This document shows, piece after piece, positions 47,186-59,819 of a stretch of 64,000 bases of DNA. Numbering within the stretch: position 1 is the first letter of the stretch; each line of letters begins with the position of its first letter. The notes beneath the pieces were generated by a model. The model was not told the DNA's origin and searched no databases. It saw only the letters and a list, made by a program, of their open reading frames with translations. Source of the stretch: Thermothielavioides terrestris NRRL 8126 (Eukaryota > Ascomycota > Sordariomycetes > Sordariales > Chaetomiaceae); NCBI RefSeq assembly GCF_000226115.1, contig NC_016458.1, positions 7,846,001 through 7,910,000 of the forward strand. Direction: 5' to 3'. The translations under genes and the position numbers were made by a program.

Positions 47186-50006
47186 TCAGATGACCCTCCC
47201 CCTACCGCTGCTTCCCCTCTGCCCCTGGGCCTGGCCTTGTCCCAGCCGCGGCGATGAACCCGGAGTATCCGCCAACGACGCTTCCATCTCCAGCTCGACC
47301 TCGTCTCTTGACACCGGCCGGGTCCAACTCGCTCTGCTGAGCGGACTCCTCCCGGCCCGCGCTCCGGCACTGGGCTTCGGCGGCGGCGGCGGCGGAGCAA
47401 GCCCCTGAGCCTGTCTCCCACCACCACCACCACCACTAATACCACCGCCCGACAACAAATCCGCCGAAGAAGACCCCTCCGAGTGACCCTCGCTCTCATA
47501 ACTCGACGCCCTGCCCTGCAACGAAGAAGGCGACGGCCTGCTCCGCGCGATGCTCCACCCGTCCGCCGCCATCGGCGGCGGCGGCGGCGGCGGCGCGGCA
47601 TCGGCGGGCGGCGCTCCCCCCCACCCGGCGGCCCGTCGGAGCTCCGCCTCGGGCACCTCGTACACGTGGCCGGGCGGCGGGCCCTGGAACACGCGCGAGC
47701 TGCTCATGAACTGGCGCAGCTGGCTGGCCTGCGCGAGCTCGTACTTGCGCCGGTCCTCCTCGCCCATGATGCTCTCGACCCGCTGCGGCATGTACACCGA
47801 CAGGATGCCCGTGTGGGCCGACAGCGCGCTGTCGAACGAGTCGCGCCGGTGGGCGCCCAGGAGCGTGGTCGTTGCTGTTGCGCCGCCGCCGCCGCCGCCG
47901 CCGCCGATGCCGGGGATGATCGGGGTTGTCATCGGCATGCTGCGCTTGCCCAGCGCCGCGCCGATGCTGGCCACCGAGTCGTCCGGGTGCTGGTACCACC
48001 CGCTGGCCGTCCGCTCGGGCGGGGCAAACTTGCCGACCACCCTGTCGGGCGGCTGCAGGAGGCTGCGGGAGCGGCTGGCGCTGCTGCTGCTGCTCTTCTT
48101 CCTCTTCTTGCCGGCCTCCTGGCTGCCCGCTTGGGATAGTTCCTCCCTTTCCTGCGCCGCGGGGATGAAAGACTCCGGCACGATGTTGAGCTCGTCGCCT
48201 GTCTTTTCCGCCTGCTCGATCGCTTGTTGGGCCGTCGTGTGCGCGTCGGCCGCGGCCGCATCCGCACGGGGCCCGCCCCAGGTGCGCTGGCCGGCCGTGA
48301 AGATGCCGTAGACCATGTAGTACCAGTTGAAGAACGGGTTGAGCACGAACATCATGGGATACAGCCAAATCTTGAAGCGCCGCAGCTTTGCTCCGAAGTA
48401 GATCATCATCAGCCAGTTCAGGCCTAGGGAGATGGCGATGAAGCCCACAGGAAGGTCGCTGATTTTCTTGGTCGTCGTGATCAGCGCCAGGACCATGATG
48501 AAGAAGAGCAAGGCCGTCGTGCGGATGGTGTTTTGCATAAACCGGACCATCACCAGAATCGGGTATCGCTTCCACAGCCGCCAATCCGTCAGCATGCAGA
48601 CCTCGTTGGTGATGAATCCCAGGAACCAGCGGCGGCGCTGTTTGATGAGCGAGCGCATCGTCTGCACGGCCTCGGTCTTGCAGAACGCCGAGGTGCACAT
48701 CTGGATCTGGTACCGCTTCTTTGCACCGATCATAAACAGGTGCGTCAGCCAGCGGTCCTCGCCCAGATGGCTCTTGGCAAAATCGAAGAGATCCTCGCAC
48801 TGCTCCGCCTTGTCGGCGAAGTAGTATTTGGCCATGCGCCGGAAAGCTGAGAAGCGCAGCATCGTCAGGGCGCCAGGGAGGCAGGTGACGGCACCGCAGC
48901 CCGATTCCACCGTCCGCTCGAACAGCTGGCCGTGGATGTACTCCATGTCCTGCAGGAGCGTGATGAGGCTGTGTTTCCTGGTCGTCGACGTGATGACGCC
49001 CGTCATGGCCAGCATGTCTCGCCGGTTGCCGGGGCTCAGCTCCATGTCGTAAACAAAGTTTTGCAGACAGACCCTGTCCAGGATGCAGTCGGAGTCGATG
49101 AAGAGAATGAAGAGATTGTCGTTTCGCCGGAGATACTCGTGGTAGACTTTGTCGATGAGCTTGAAAGTCATCTTCTGGCAGTGTCTCTTGCCGCCGTGGG
49201 GGAACCTCGAGACAGTAATCCGGGCGGCCTTGTACGTCACGTCGATGCTCTTGGGGTACGATTCGAGCGTAAGGGGGACCCCAAGCTTTTCGATGGTGTT
49301 GAGGTAGAGCTCGTCTTCCTGGTCGCCATCGAAGGAGAGGAAGACGTGGATGCAAGACGGCGGGTAATCGCAGTCGACGACGGAATTAATGGCAGTAACA
49401 AGGACCTCGGGCTCCTCCTTGTAACAAGGCATCACAATGACGACCTTCGGGGCTGACACTTCGTCGAGGACCTGCTTGATGCGCTTCGTCCGTCCGAGCT
49501 GGTGTGTGACGATCTGGTAGACGCAAAAGAGCCAGGGGATGGACAAGAGCCCGGCAAAGGTCCAGAAGGCAAACCACTGGAGGAACGAGACCATGGCGGG
49601 CGGCCAAACACGGGAAATCTGGCTGGGGAGCGGTAGAGTCACAATCATGACGGGCAGGAATATGCATCTGTCGCCATATGTGAGTTTAACAAACGCTGCT
49701 TGGGTTTTCGCCTGCGAACAACAGGAACAGGACAATACCTGAGCAATGTAAACGCAATTCCCACGAGCACTGCCAGAAGCCGGACGGTCCAATGTTCGGC
49801 TTTGACAAACACCTTCCACAGGCAATACAAGAAGGCGGCTATCCAGAGGAACCACTCGAGACAGGCGGCGATCATCACCAGGCCAACGATGGCCGTGTAG
49901 ACGATCTGCACGTAGAGTTATTCCCACCGTGTCCGGTCAGGCGAATTTGAATAAAAGCATGGCTTACCTCCTGGACCGGCCATTCATCGTCAATATCGCC
50001 CGCCAT
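47186..50006 (-). CDS. Chitin synthase-type glycosyltransferase, class VI-like
   Basis: Three exons on the minus strand (50006-49968, 49905-49739, 49667-47186) give 895 residues. Exon 1 encodes MAGDIDDEWPVQE; exon 2 and the start of exon 3 give N-terminal membrane helices (IVYTAIVGLVMIAACLEWFL; FAFWTFAGLLSIPWLFCVYQ). The family-2 glycosyltransferase core follows: VVIVMPCYKEEPEVL, FLSFDGDQEDE (about residue 180), LFIDSDCILDRVCLQNFVYD, the EDRWLTHL box (about 370) and QRRRWFLGF (about 411-419), then four or so more helices. Chitin synthases polymerise UDP-GlcNAc at the plasma membrane. Size, absence of a myosin motor and the sequence around SLITLLQDMEYIHGQLFERT suggest class VI (ChsD-like), from memory. 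The last ~330 residues are a disordered Ser/Pro/Gly-rich tail. Exons 1 and 2 were selected to replace an unsupported alternative frame. Confidence 0.85.
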
Positions 50007-53000
50007 GCTGAAGGCTGTGTCGCTCGACGAAGCAGAAGCTCGGCCTGCGTTTGAAGCGGCAACGGCGTCAGGACAGGCCAGGTTATAGAAGGCGGCAGCC
50101 AGAAGCCGAGCCGCGCATCAGCACAGGCATCTGGAAACAGAGCTGAGTGGTAATCCGAGGTAGCGAGCGTGTGGTGAACGAGCGGTATATACGTATAGAC
50201 GGCAAGGCGCACAAGCGAGCGGCTACCTGCAGCACCGTCGTCCAGCCAGAAGTTCAGGCCCCTGGGCTGCGGTAAGGCCAAGTCTGTGGTGGAAGGCCGT
50301 ATGTTTTCTATTCAAGGAATTCGGGGTGCCACAGCGCCCAGGCGGTCTTTCGGCGGCGTCGTAGGTAGGCCCTGTTGCCGTCATGCCGTGCTCTTCTTAA
50401 GAGATGAGAGAAACAGCAGGATGGCAGAGAGGATGGGGAAGACCGGGCTAACCGGGGGCAAGCTGCATGGAGGACGAGCAGTACCGATGCTCTCCCGCAA
50501 CCCGCGCATCCGGATCGTGGCTGGGGCCTGGCCAGGCCGTGACAGCGAACATCATCCAATCCTGAAAGGTTTTTTGCGGCATCCGGTCACCAGAAATGAC
50601 CCAAGGCGTAAAAAGACGACGTTTTCCGGGGTGCAGCGCGGTGGGCCAACGGCAAAGAAAACAATATCTGTAAATGAAAGTACTTTAGCCGGCCGTTTCT
50701 TTCGCAAGACAAGGCAAGGCTCACCACTGGCCCGTCCCATGCCACAGTAGGAATTCTCGCCAGACCGGCGCAGAATGACGAAGTAACAGGCGATGTACAT
50801 GCTCGTATTATGGGCTGCAGACGGTGCTGCACGGTCGATGTTGTGCAGTCAAGGTCCCCTTGTCCGTTCTAGCCCGAGATACACCAAGCAAGGGCAGCCG
50901 AGCGCGAGAGATGCAAGTCTTTCACAGGGGGCTTCGACAGGCTGAGCAAAGTGTCTCATGCCTCGGCAGACACGAGACACTCAGCGGCGTCAAAAGAAAG
51001 GCTGATTGGGCCCCGCAAGCCATGATCGACCTTCTTAATGGAGCAAGAGAAGCCCGCCAAGTGATGTGAACAGGAACGAGCACTTGCTCCCATCAACCTA
51101 GTACGAGTTCCTAGTCCGAGTCGACAAAGAACAAGATGACAACTCTTGCTATTGCCGTGCGCCAAGGCGGGAAGACGCAACCACCATACACTGGTAGTTA
51201 GCGAAGACTGGCCTCAAGGACTCCGCGCAACGACTACAACGGCCGCGCCAATTAATTTAACTAGTAAGCCCACTTCCAGCCAACAAGCTGGATCGGAGCC
51301 GGTTGCTGGACCTGCAGAGTGCTGCAGCGGGGGAACGGCCGGGGGTCAAAGACTCAAGTGCTGTGTGGTCGTAGTGTAGGAAGCTGTGTAACCAGCGTGG
51401 TAGGGTAGGGAAACGGGAAACACAAACAACAGGGGAGGTAACCTGGAATTCTTGTTCCTCCTCATGTGCGCGGACAGCAAGAGTGAGGAAAGGAAGGTAG
51501 CCGCTGTGTAGAGGCAGAAGGGACGCTGTGTTGCCGCACCTCCATCAGCCCTGTGTTGTAATGACCGGCTCGGTGACGAGGCGAGCTCTCTGACGTTTCA
51601 AAGATCCACCCGCACAGACTGCCGTCCACACGGTTATAAGTTGAGTGACTTTCAGTCGCTGGCAGAACCCATCATCAACCACGATGGGCAGCGCTGCGAG
51701 AGAGGAACAGTGTACGGATCTGGAATACGTTACGGATTAACTAACCTGGAAGCCGTACTCCGTACTGTAATCCCGTAAGTAACCTGCCAAGCAGGGTGGG
51801 GCCAGCGGCAGATCGTCCCAGAGTGGGGCCCTCCCCACTAACAGCCTCTGCTGCGTCTTCAGGTCCGGCTACCACTCAACGAAGCACCGGATGCACGGAA
51901 TAGTAAACAGCTATTCGCCTTCGGTAAGAGAACCGACCGAGCTGCACTATACGGATACCACCAAAGCAACATTCCTACCTTATGTAGCCTCCTGACAACC
52001 TGAGGAGGTAAATTACCACGGCGAACACGTTAAAAAGGAGCCCCAAGCGCCGGAAAGTCGTCGTCATCACTTGCAGGCGACCCAACCATCGACTGAACAC
52101 TCACTCCGCTGCAATAACACCCGACCGGGGGTTCAACGAGCGGGATACCGGATATCCACCCCCAACCGTGCCGAGGGAAGGAGGCTGCAGTGTGTGATCT
52201 GGCCACTACGTGCCTGAGCTATTTGGCGATAGTTACGTCCATTCCAAATTTACCTAACTTTCATTACACCTTACCTTGAGGGTTCGTCTTTAGCCATCTC
52301 ACGTCACATAGCCCGTGTTCACCGCCGTCACACAGCATTCCCCAACCATGCGGACCCCATCGAACACGAGGATCGAGAGAAAAGAGAGGGGAGATGCAAG
52401 CAAGAAAGAAAAAAAGCCCGTTTCCTAGTCTGCTGCAGTGTGGCAATCTGTTGTGTATCGCAATCGCACTATTTTTGGGAGCCCCCAAACTTCCGGCATG
52501 GCCAGTTTGTGAAGCTAGCCAGCCAGCAAGCAAGCAAGCCAGCCCATTCACCCCCCCAAGCGCTGTGGCTCAACCCATGTGAGCACGGGAGTTTCCCTCT
52601 TCCCATCCGAGCACGACGTGTGATAGCAAAGCGCGCCCCCTCCCTTTTGTCCATCCAGACATTGACGCGGCAGAGATGGCGCCCAAGCCGTTCGCTCGCT
52701 CTCGCACTCAGGCAGTGAACAGGCACACCCGGTTCAGAAGGGACGGCATGCACCTGTCGCCAGCCGCTTGCTTTACCTCGCTGACGAGTTGCCACGGCCC
52801 TTGCTGTATGGTTCGGTGAAAGCCACCCGTCCGTCCATCCATTCATGACTGTCACCCATTTCCGGCAATCCGTATCTGGGAGTCAGTCAGGTTGATAGCA
52901 TCCGGCGGTTTGAGGTGCTCGATCGAGGGTATCGGCAAAGTTCGGTCGGTGGGAAGGCACTCGGCGCCCGGCGTCCAGGACCGTCGGTACGCAGCAGGAC

Positions 53001-53233
53001 CGGAGCACCCGCTAGGAAGATCGGAATGCTCTGGGTTTAGTGCTGCTCCCTAGCATAGTCCGTGGATGATCGAATGTTTCGCCGTGTGTCTCAATATCAA
53101 GTCCTATGATAATGCCGCCCAGCGTGACCGTGTTAGAAGTATCTGGCTAATCCATGTGTTTTCACCAATGGCTGCGATCCGTCCGAGCTGGCTGCTCGGC
53201 GGGCGCTCGAAGGAGAGTGCATGCGAGAGTGTG
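50007..53233. other. 3.2-kb intergenic region upstream of the chitin synthase
   Basis: Between the chitin synthase start and the UPF2 stop, both minus strand. No gene, tRNA or repeat family recognised; all open frames are short and lack motifs. A long upstream region is common for fungal cell-wall genes with complex 5' regulation, but no named site stands out. The part next to 53233 should be the UPF2 3' UTR. Confidence 0.5.
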
Positions 53234-56200
53234 CTAGTCATGCTCTCCTTCAGCGTGCACCCACCGGGCAGGTGGCTGCCAAATATTGCGGCGCCGACGA
53301 GGCGGAGCGGATCCGTTGGGACGCCCCCGAGCGGTGCCGGGCACTTGCCCTCGCTCGGACAGGGCCGTTTGTCCGGGGTTATCATACCAGTCGACGTCAC
53401 TGAGCTGGAGCTTGCGGACTCGCTGGCCGCGCTCCTTACTCGGCCGATTGTCGGCCCGGTTGTGGTGGTGATGCGAAGTCGGCTTGTCGTGTCCTGCTGA
53501 GGTACGATAAATATTGCTGCCAGGTCCATAGGGGCTCAAGTTTTCTTCACCGTCATATTCCTCATTTTCCCTAGCTTCGAGGTTCAGCACCAGGTTCTTG
53601 ATGCGCTGTTGCTCCTCCTTTGCCGCCTGCCGCTGGTTCATCATGGCCACGGCAAAGGTCGAGTCCGCGGGCAGTTCAAGCGTCCGGGTCTGTCAATGTT
53701 AAATTTAGCCAGGACAGAAAGCACAGGATCCAACCAGGCAAGACGCACCTGTTGGCGGTTTCCCTTCTTCGTCAACAAAGCGAAAGCCATGGTGGACCCC
53801 GGTGCACCGGCACCGTTCTCGGCGGGTTCGGAGCCGCTCGGAGCATCACGGTTTTTGGGGCGGATGGGCAGCGGGATGTCAAATTGTTGCTTGGGCTGGA
53901 ACTTGCGTGTCTCGAAGCTTTCCGCCATGATCTTCGCATACTCGCGATCGAACTCAGCTTCATCCTCAGGGTCAATCTCCTCTTCTTCTCTGGTGACCAC
54001 AATGGCCTCTTCTTCGGAGTCGCTATCGCGGTACGACGGATTCTGGTCGGCATCCTGTGTAGTCGGACGGTATGGTCAGTTTTCCCAACTCGAGCGAAGG
54101 AAAAGGACGGGCAGGCCTACCTCAGCCTCGGCCTCGGCCTCCTCAGAGCCCATGTCGTCCTCATCATCCTGCTCAGCGAGAGGCACATCGTCATCGCTGG
54201 ACACTTCACTCGTTCCATCGTCTTGCTCCACGACCTTGTCGAGTCCCGAAGTCTTCTGGTCCTGAATGATCGCCAGATGGAAGACCTTGCTGGCTTCTTC
54301 CAGATTCGAAGCCAGCTTCCACTGCGGCCTGGTTAGGGCGAAGATATCCTGCACGAGGAACTCAATGTCCATTGGCAGGGGATTCTTGGTGTGGATGTAG
54401 TATTGGAAAAAGGAGAGGAAGTAGTCCAACTTCTTCCCTGCGGCGCCTTTGTTGAAGAACATGCCGCATGTCTCTAGAAGGGTGGAGATGAGGCGGATGC
54501 GGAAGAAGTCATCGGGCTGATCGAAGGGATTGATGCGACCAGGCACCGGCGGCCCACCTAGGATGCGGGAATAGGTAAGCATGCATGCCCCGACGTGCTG
54601 GTGAAGGGATGGCTACGTACCGTGGCCGAAAGTCATGATTTTGTACATGGTGTCAAAAATCACCGGGTGTTCCAGCATCCTGTAGTTGTAGAGCTCCCCC
54701 AGGTACTTGACTTCAGCCAAGCGACGTTGGTTGAACTTGAAGTCGTTTTGCTCGAGGCCAAAAGCGATGGACTCGGTCAACGTGTCAACGACGCCGATGA
54801 CAAAGTCGGGATGGTACCTGTATATGGCGCTGAGCAAGATGGCAAGCAGATGGATATTGCCATACTTGACCTTCCCGGGCTTGGAAAAGACCTTGTGAAG
54901 GACCGCGACAACCTGCACAGCGTTTAAGGCGTCACGTCTTCAAGAGGAGAGAGGAAGGTGACGTACCTCTTTCTCTTCCCAATGCAGCCTGCGAATCTGC
55001 CTCAGGACTTTGTTATAGCTCTGCTTGTTGAGATCCGAGTAGATGAGCTTGCGGATGAAGAGTTCCATTGGCGTTCTCTCCTTCTGCTGGATAGCCGGGC
55101 GCTGCGGCGGGTCGACGTAGTACACGGCGTTCTCGATGAGCATCCTCTCGGCCGCACCGATGTGTTGCACAGACTTCTTCCGCTGGAGAGTCTCGAGGAA
55201 GCTGGCCATGCGAGGCGAAGTCTCCGGGTTCCGCAGAAGGTAGCGGCCGCAGTTTTCGAGCAGGTTGCAGATGATTTCGATGTTCATGCGAGAGAAATCA
55301 TCCAGGCTGACCTTGAGGCAGTGGAAGACGACGTGCTCGGGCACGATGCCAAACTTGGTCAATTCAGCAAGGTAGCGAATATTGCTGAGCCTGACCTGGC
55401 CCAGAAATTCCTTGTCCTTACGCCGCTGCAGGCTTCGGAACTCTGCATCAAGATACTCGACGAGCCCCTTGGGGATGTCCGTCATGTACTGGCCAAGCGT
55501 TGCAACAAGCCTGGACCAGCAGGGCAGGAGATCGCCACGGCCCTTGGGCACGTCTGTCAATGCCTTGATGAGCCGGTTCCTCGAGGCCTTCGAGTTGAGA
55601 TAGCAGAAGTCGATGGCCATCTGGTCGATAGCATCCTTGGTGGTGAGGTCCGGAAGTCGAGCCAGCAAAGCATCGACCTGGGCGCCAATCGTCTTGTTCG
55701 CAATGGCTACCGACTGATCGTCGGCGGCAGCATCGGGAGCCTTGGGTGCCTCGGCAAGTTCGGCCGGGTCTATCTTCTTCCCGACTTGCTCGTCTGCCTC
55801 GGGCTTCTTTTTCTTCACCTCCTCAAGAAGGATGGCGGGAACCTTCCCCTTGAGGTCGACGAGGTTTTCGTAGAAGCGACGCTCCTCTTCGTCCTCCCAA
55901 ATACCAGCGCCATCTCCTTGGCCACGCAGATACTCCCCAGCCTTGACAATGCCAATGGTGCCGCTTGCGCCGGATGAAGGGTCGTCGTGGTCCTTCAAGT
56001 CGGGCATTTCGGCCCCAATGACGTCGGCAATCACTTGGGCGTTGGCGACCAGACGCTCCTGGGCCTTGACCTGCTTCTCGAAGTTGGCTTGGCGGTCCTC
56101 GAACACTTCGCCCGACTTGACGTAGGCTTCGGCGTTCTTGCGAGACTGGGTGTAGATGGCCTTCTGGTCCCGGACGAGGTGGCCCTTGAGGTCCTCAAAG

Positions 56201-57198
56201 TAGCGTTTCAACACGTTCCTGAAGCGCTCCTGCAGCTCGGGCGGAGTGAAGGCCGGGCCGTCGGAATCGGGGGCAGGCTCACCCTCTTGATCTTCGGTCC
56301 CTTCCTCAGTCCTCGTCGCGCCATCCTCCTCGACAGTTTTGCGGCCCTCGGATCCGGCGGCCTTGACGCCCAGAACGTCCCAGCTAAAGGCCTTGACGAA
56401 GGCAACAAGCAGCGGCAGGTTCACATGTTCCCTGTCGTGGCCGAGGAGGTCTTTCAGAACTTCGAGGGGGAAAGGCTCGGCAGCGCCCCCTTTGGCAGAT
56501 GCCCGGGACTTCACCTCGGTCGGCTTCCCCGTGGTACCGTTCGTGGCGTCGTCGGGCCGTTTGACATCGTCCAGGGTGCGCAGGACTTCGACGAGCCACA
56601 ACTCGGTCACAACACGCAGGAGGACCCGTTGACGGACCAGGCGATCCTTCTCCTCCTTTTCTCTTGCTTCTGGCGAGAGAGCTTTGAGAACACTCTTGTC
56701 AGGCGTGGCCAGCGACCTGCCGAGGTACCAGCCGAGGTACGAGGTAAACTCGGCGGGGCCGAACCGCTGGTGCAGGGCGCTGACGATCTCCACACCGGCC
56801 TCGATTTCCCCGGGGGACTTGAGTTTCGACAGGCCTTCATGGCAAGCGGATACGATCTCGGAGAGATACTTGGACAGGCTAACGGTCTTGATCTCCTGCA
56901 AGAAGGTGGGCAGGTTCGCGGGAGAGATGGCGGTGCGCAGACGTTTGATGAAGGCCGTGTTCTTCTTCATGGTCGAGTCGAGCGAGCTGGCCACGGGAAA
57001 GAGGTCTGATGCACAGAAGTTTCAGCACCGGTCAACACAGAATCCTCACATGGATGTCTCCCGTCTTCTCACCCTTCTCCCCATCCCAGGCCCTCCGGTT
57101 CAAGTCGCGCAGCTCATCTACACGGAGACCACATTAGCACGGCAGACAAAAACCGCGATGCGCCGCGGAGGGAACCCACGCCTTCTTGCGCGATCCAT
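53234..57198 (-). CDS. UPF2: Nonsense-mediated mRNA decay factor Upf2 (Nmd2)
   Basis: Seven exons on the minus strand (57198-57180, 57117-57073, 57005-54967, 54912-54621, 54557-54121, 54054-53749, 53689-53234) give 1197 residues, all phases consistent. Two tiny first exons are needed: they supply MDRARRHELRDLNRRAWDGE, joining to DLFPVASSLDSTMKKNTAFI, typical of fungal Upf2 starts. Three MIF4G-type helical regions follow (around KRLRTAISPANLPTFLQEIK; TKDAIDQMAIDFCYLNSKAS; YGNIHLLAILLSAIYRYHPD), then an acidic segment (EVSSDDDVPLAEQDDEDDMG) and a C-terminal basic/charged part expected to bind Upf1. Upf2 bridges Upf1 and Upf3 on mRNAs with premature stops. Without the two small exons the long exon has no ATG until inside DSTMKK, which supports the spliced start. 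Confidence 0.92.
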
Positions 57199-59015
57199 GG
57201 CGGGCCGTTCTCTTGGCGTGTGCAGTCAAAGTAGAGGCGGCAGAGTCGGTGCATTCGGAGATCACATATGCTAAGGGTTGAGAAATCGAAATCGGCAGTC
57301 TCCGTCGGCAATGGCAGGCATCGGTGCTGCGATTTTGCGGAAGCAGCCTTGCGAGGCACTCGGAGTGGTGGAGACGCTGAGAAGAGCGTGAAGCCGCAAA
57401 GGTCGCACAGTTGGAGGCCAGTTCGAAGAACACCCCGGTGGGTTGGAAGTGGAAGGCTCGGTGACGAATTGATAGTGCTTGTTGGAGGTCGATTTTGGAG
57501 TTGTGCCCCATCTTGATTGGTTTGTACTGTATTGACCATACACTTGGTACTGTATTCCGTACCTCCGTACAGTAATCCGTATACCAGCAGGTAAGGTACT
57601 GTACCTGCGCAGTTAGGCTGGTTTCAGCGCTTGGCAACTGCCCCGCGTTCCAACTTCCATTTAACGAAGACCTGTACGGTTTCCGGACTGATTACTCCGT
57701 ACTTTTTTCCTCTGTCTGCTCTTCCCGTCTTCAGCCTTTTTTTTTTCGGTTTCCTTTTATTTTCCTTGTTGAATAGGAAGCTACGCTGTGTGCCGAGCTG
57801 TTAATGGCCAATTACAATACACTAATTACGTCACGTATGCTGATCGATCTGCATTTGAACCCCGCCTTGTCCCCAAACCATGCCCTGTATGCGCCTCAGT
57901 AAAGGCGGATTGACACCTCTCTCATGCTCAAGATGTTGGTGTGCAAGGCGAGAAACGTTCTTTGGGGCACCTGAGCGTCCAAGCCGTATCCTTGGCCTGA
58001 CTCAACGCTACCCAACTCAGCCAGTCTGGCTCCTACCGTTAGCTGTTAGTTAGGTGGGAGAATTCTGCCCAAGTCTGCCTGCACCCAGAAGTTGTGTGTC
58101 TCATAGATGTCATTGAGCCGGCCGAGCCAGCTTTGTCACTCGTCTTCCGTTGTGTTTGCGGGCAGCACTGGGCTCGCAACTTGGGACTCTCAGGTTTAAG
58201 TCCTGGATCGTATTCATTCATGAACTGCCGGTGTTGACTGACAACAACGAAGAGCCATCAGCAAATCGTCTGCCCTTGATGGCGCAGTTCGCTTAAGAGG
58301 CTGCGTTCAGACCAAAACCTATGCCGTCAGCTAGCTCCCAAGAGGAATAGTGGAAAACAGAGAAGGAAGAAGTAAAAGAGGAAACTCAAATTGCAAGTTG
58401 ACGGAGAAAATGATCGCATGTTAGTATTCCGTATTCGTCGCATGACGCTCCGAAGCACGGAGCTTGGCGGGCACCGGACCCAGAGACTCGGAAGACGGGG
58501 CCGAGGTGCCTGGGGCGGAGGGCCTGGACCTGCCAAGCAGTGTCTTGGCCGGAGACCAAATGGTTGAATCTGCAAACCCCTGGCAGGTGACGAAGGCCTG
58601 GGTTAGGGTCGTTCCTTCCCCTTGTGTTTCAACAACCCCTGCCGTCCCACGTCGCACATCGGAATTAAACCCATTTGCTGTTTGATAACTTGTGTGTGTA
58701 CTGCGTCGGGCAAACAACAGCAGCTGATTCCATCAGGACACTGAACCCGGAAAGAGCCGTGGGGTGTGGGGGTGTCAGGCCCGTTGAAATATCAATCTCC
58801 CTGATCCCGAGTTCGTTGCTGCGTTGTTGCTGCTTTGCTGCAGTCCCTTCGCCGTCCAGGCGGAGACCGACCTGTATGGAAGAAGTTCTCATTAATGTTC
58901 TGAGAAAGGACCGTTGCCGCCCTTCCTGCTCGCCGAGTCAGTTTTGCCAGGCTGCGGCAAGCGGGCGTGGGCGGGCTGATCGAAGCATCTCCGATTAATC
59001 TTGCGGTGGGCCGTC

Positions 59016-59070
59016 CTTATCAGCCCGCAACTGATTTGGACATCGCAAATCATGGGCACCAGCTGATAAG
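59016..59070. promoter_or_regulatory. Paired GATA sites upstream of nitrate reductase
   Basis: CTTATC at 59016-59021 (GATAAG on the minus strand) and GATAAG at 59065-59070, about 50 bp apart and in opposite orientation, 750-800 bp before the nitrate reductase start. Closely spaced GATA sites are the binding pattern of the global nitrogen regulators NIT2/AreA. Single sites are common by chance; the pairing and gene context raise the likelihood. Confidence 0.5.
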
Positions 59071-59116
59071 ACAGCAGCAATCAACACGCTCCGTACCCAG
59101 CAACGATCGGGCTATG

Positions 59117-59124
59117 TCCGCGGA
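59117..59124. promoter_or_regulatory. NIT4/NirA-type octamer TCCGCGGA
   Basis: A perfect palindromic TCCGCGGA, the octamer reported for the Neurospora nitrate-pathway activator NIT4 (NirA in Aspergillus), 47 bp from a GATAAG and about 695 bp upstream of the nitrate reductase start. By chance an 8-mer is expected far less than once in this region, so it is a good candidate for the nitrate-specific control site. Confidence 0.55.
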
Positions 59125-59819
59125 AGCGCCCATCCTGGCGCGTCGAGTACTTCGATTTCCGGGGTTCCTCGGGGGGCATATGGAGTGGGATCACGTTAGT
59201 TATTGAACGCCGCTGCCGCTCGTCGTGTGTCACCGCTGAGCGCTCGCTCAGGCGTCACGCCAGGTCGAGACTCGCCCGCTCTGACCTCGTCCAATGAGTC
59301 CAGCGGAGCTCATGGACCCGCCGGGTCCGCAACGTGGAATCGGCTCAGCCCGCTGCCCTGTCTTGCTTGACCCCCTGCTGAGCGAGCAGCGCTGTTGTCA
59401 TCAAGCCACTGCCGGCTGGTGTTATCGTGCAGTCCGTTCCCGGCAGGCCGCCGGAGAAGCAGAGAACTCGCTTCGGGACGGGGTTACAAGGATCGTCACC
59501 CTCTCAAGGCACGGGTAGATGGAAGAGCGGGAGTGTGGAGAGAACGGACGGCAATGGGCAAAACGGGATGGGCAGCGGAGGACGACGTCCTCGATATATG
59601 CCTCTTTAACTACACCTCGCCCCTGCCACCCAGCCCCTGTGGCTTTCTCACTGGTCCCCTTTCTTCGTCTCTTCTCTAATGTCCCTTCGGCGCCGGAACT
59701 GCCTATGTAGTTCGTACCGTGTAGGGTACCCTGAACTTGCTTCTCGTCCTTATCTCTAGCAAGCCTATCTATCCGAAGCTACGGTTTTACACTCCTCCCT
59801 TAAGTCCACATTAGACAAC

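Larger units (their letters stand above)
57199..59819. promoter_or_regulatory. Divergent intergenic region, UPF2 / nitrate reductase
   Basis: 2.6 kb between divergent genes. No coding region supported. The right half should carry nitrate reductase control sequences: two GATAAG sites and a TCCGCGGA octamer (listed separately), plus further TATC cores at 59766-59773 close to the start. A cluster of GTACGGAGTA/TACTCCGTA-like short palindromes occurs around 57550-57700. Confidence 0.55.

Noticed and set aside
47496..49355. Alternative minus-strand frame of 619 codons within the chitin synthase
   Set aside because: Same strand but shifted frame, Arg/His/Pro-rich; the other frame has all glycosyltransferase motifs.
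49740..49927. Continuous frame upstream of chitin synthase exon 3 as the true N-terminus
   Set aside because: That stretch is hydrophilic and random, whereas splicing to 49905-49739 and 50006-49968 gives membrane helices and a proper ATG.
58185..58210. Possible tRNA B-box-like GGTTTAAGTCC
   Set aside because: No matching A box, anticodon arm or acceptor stem could be drawn.
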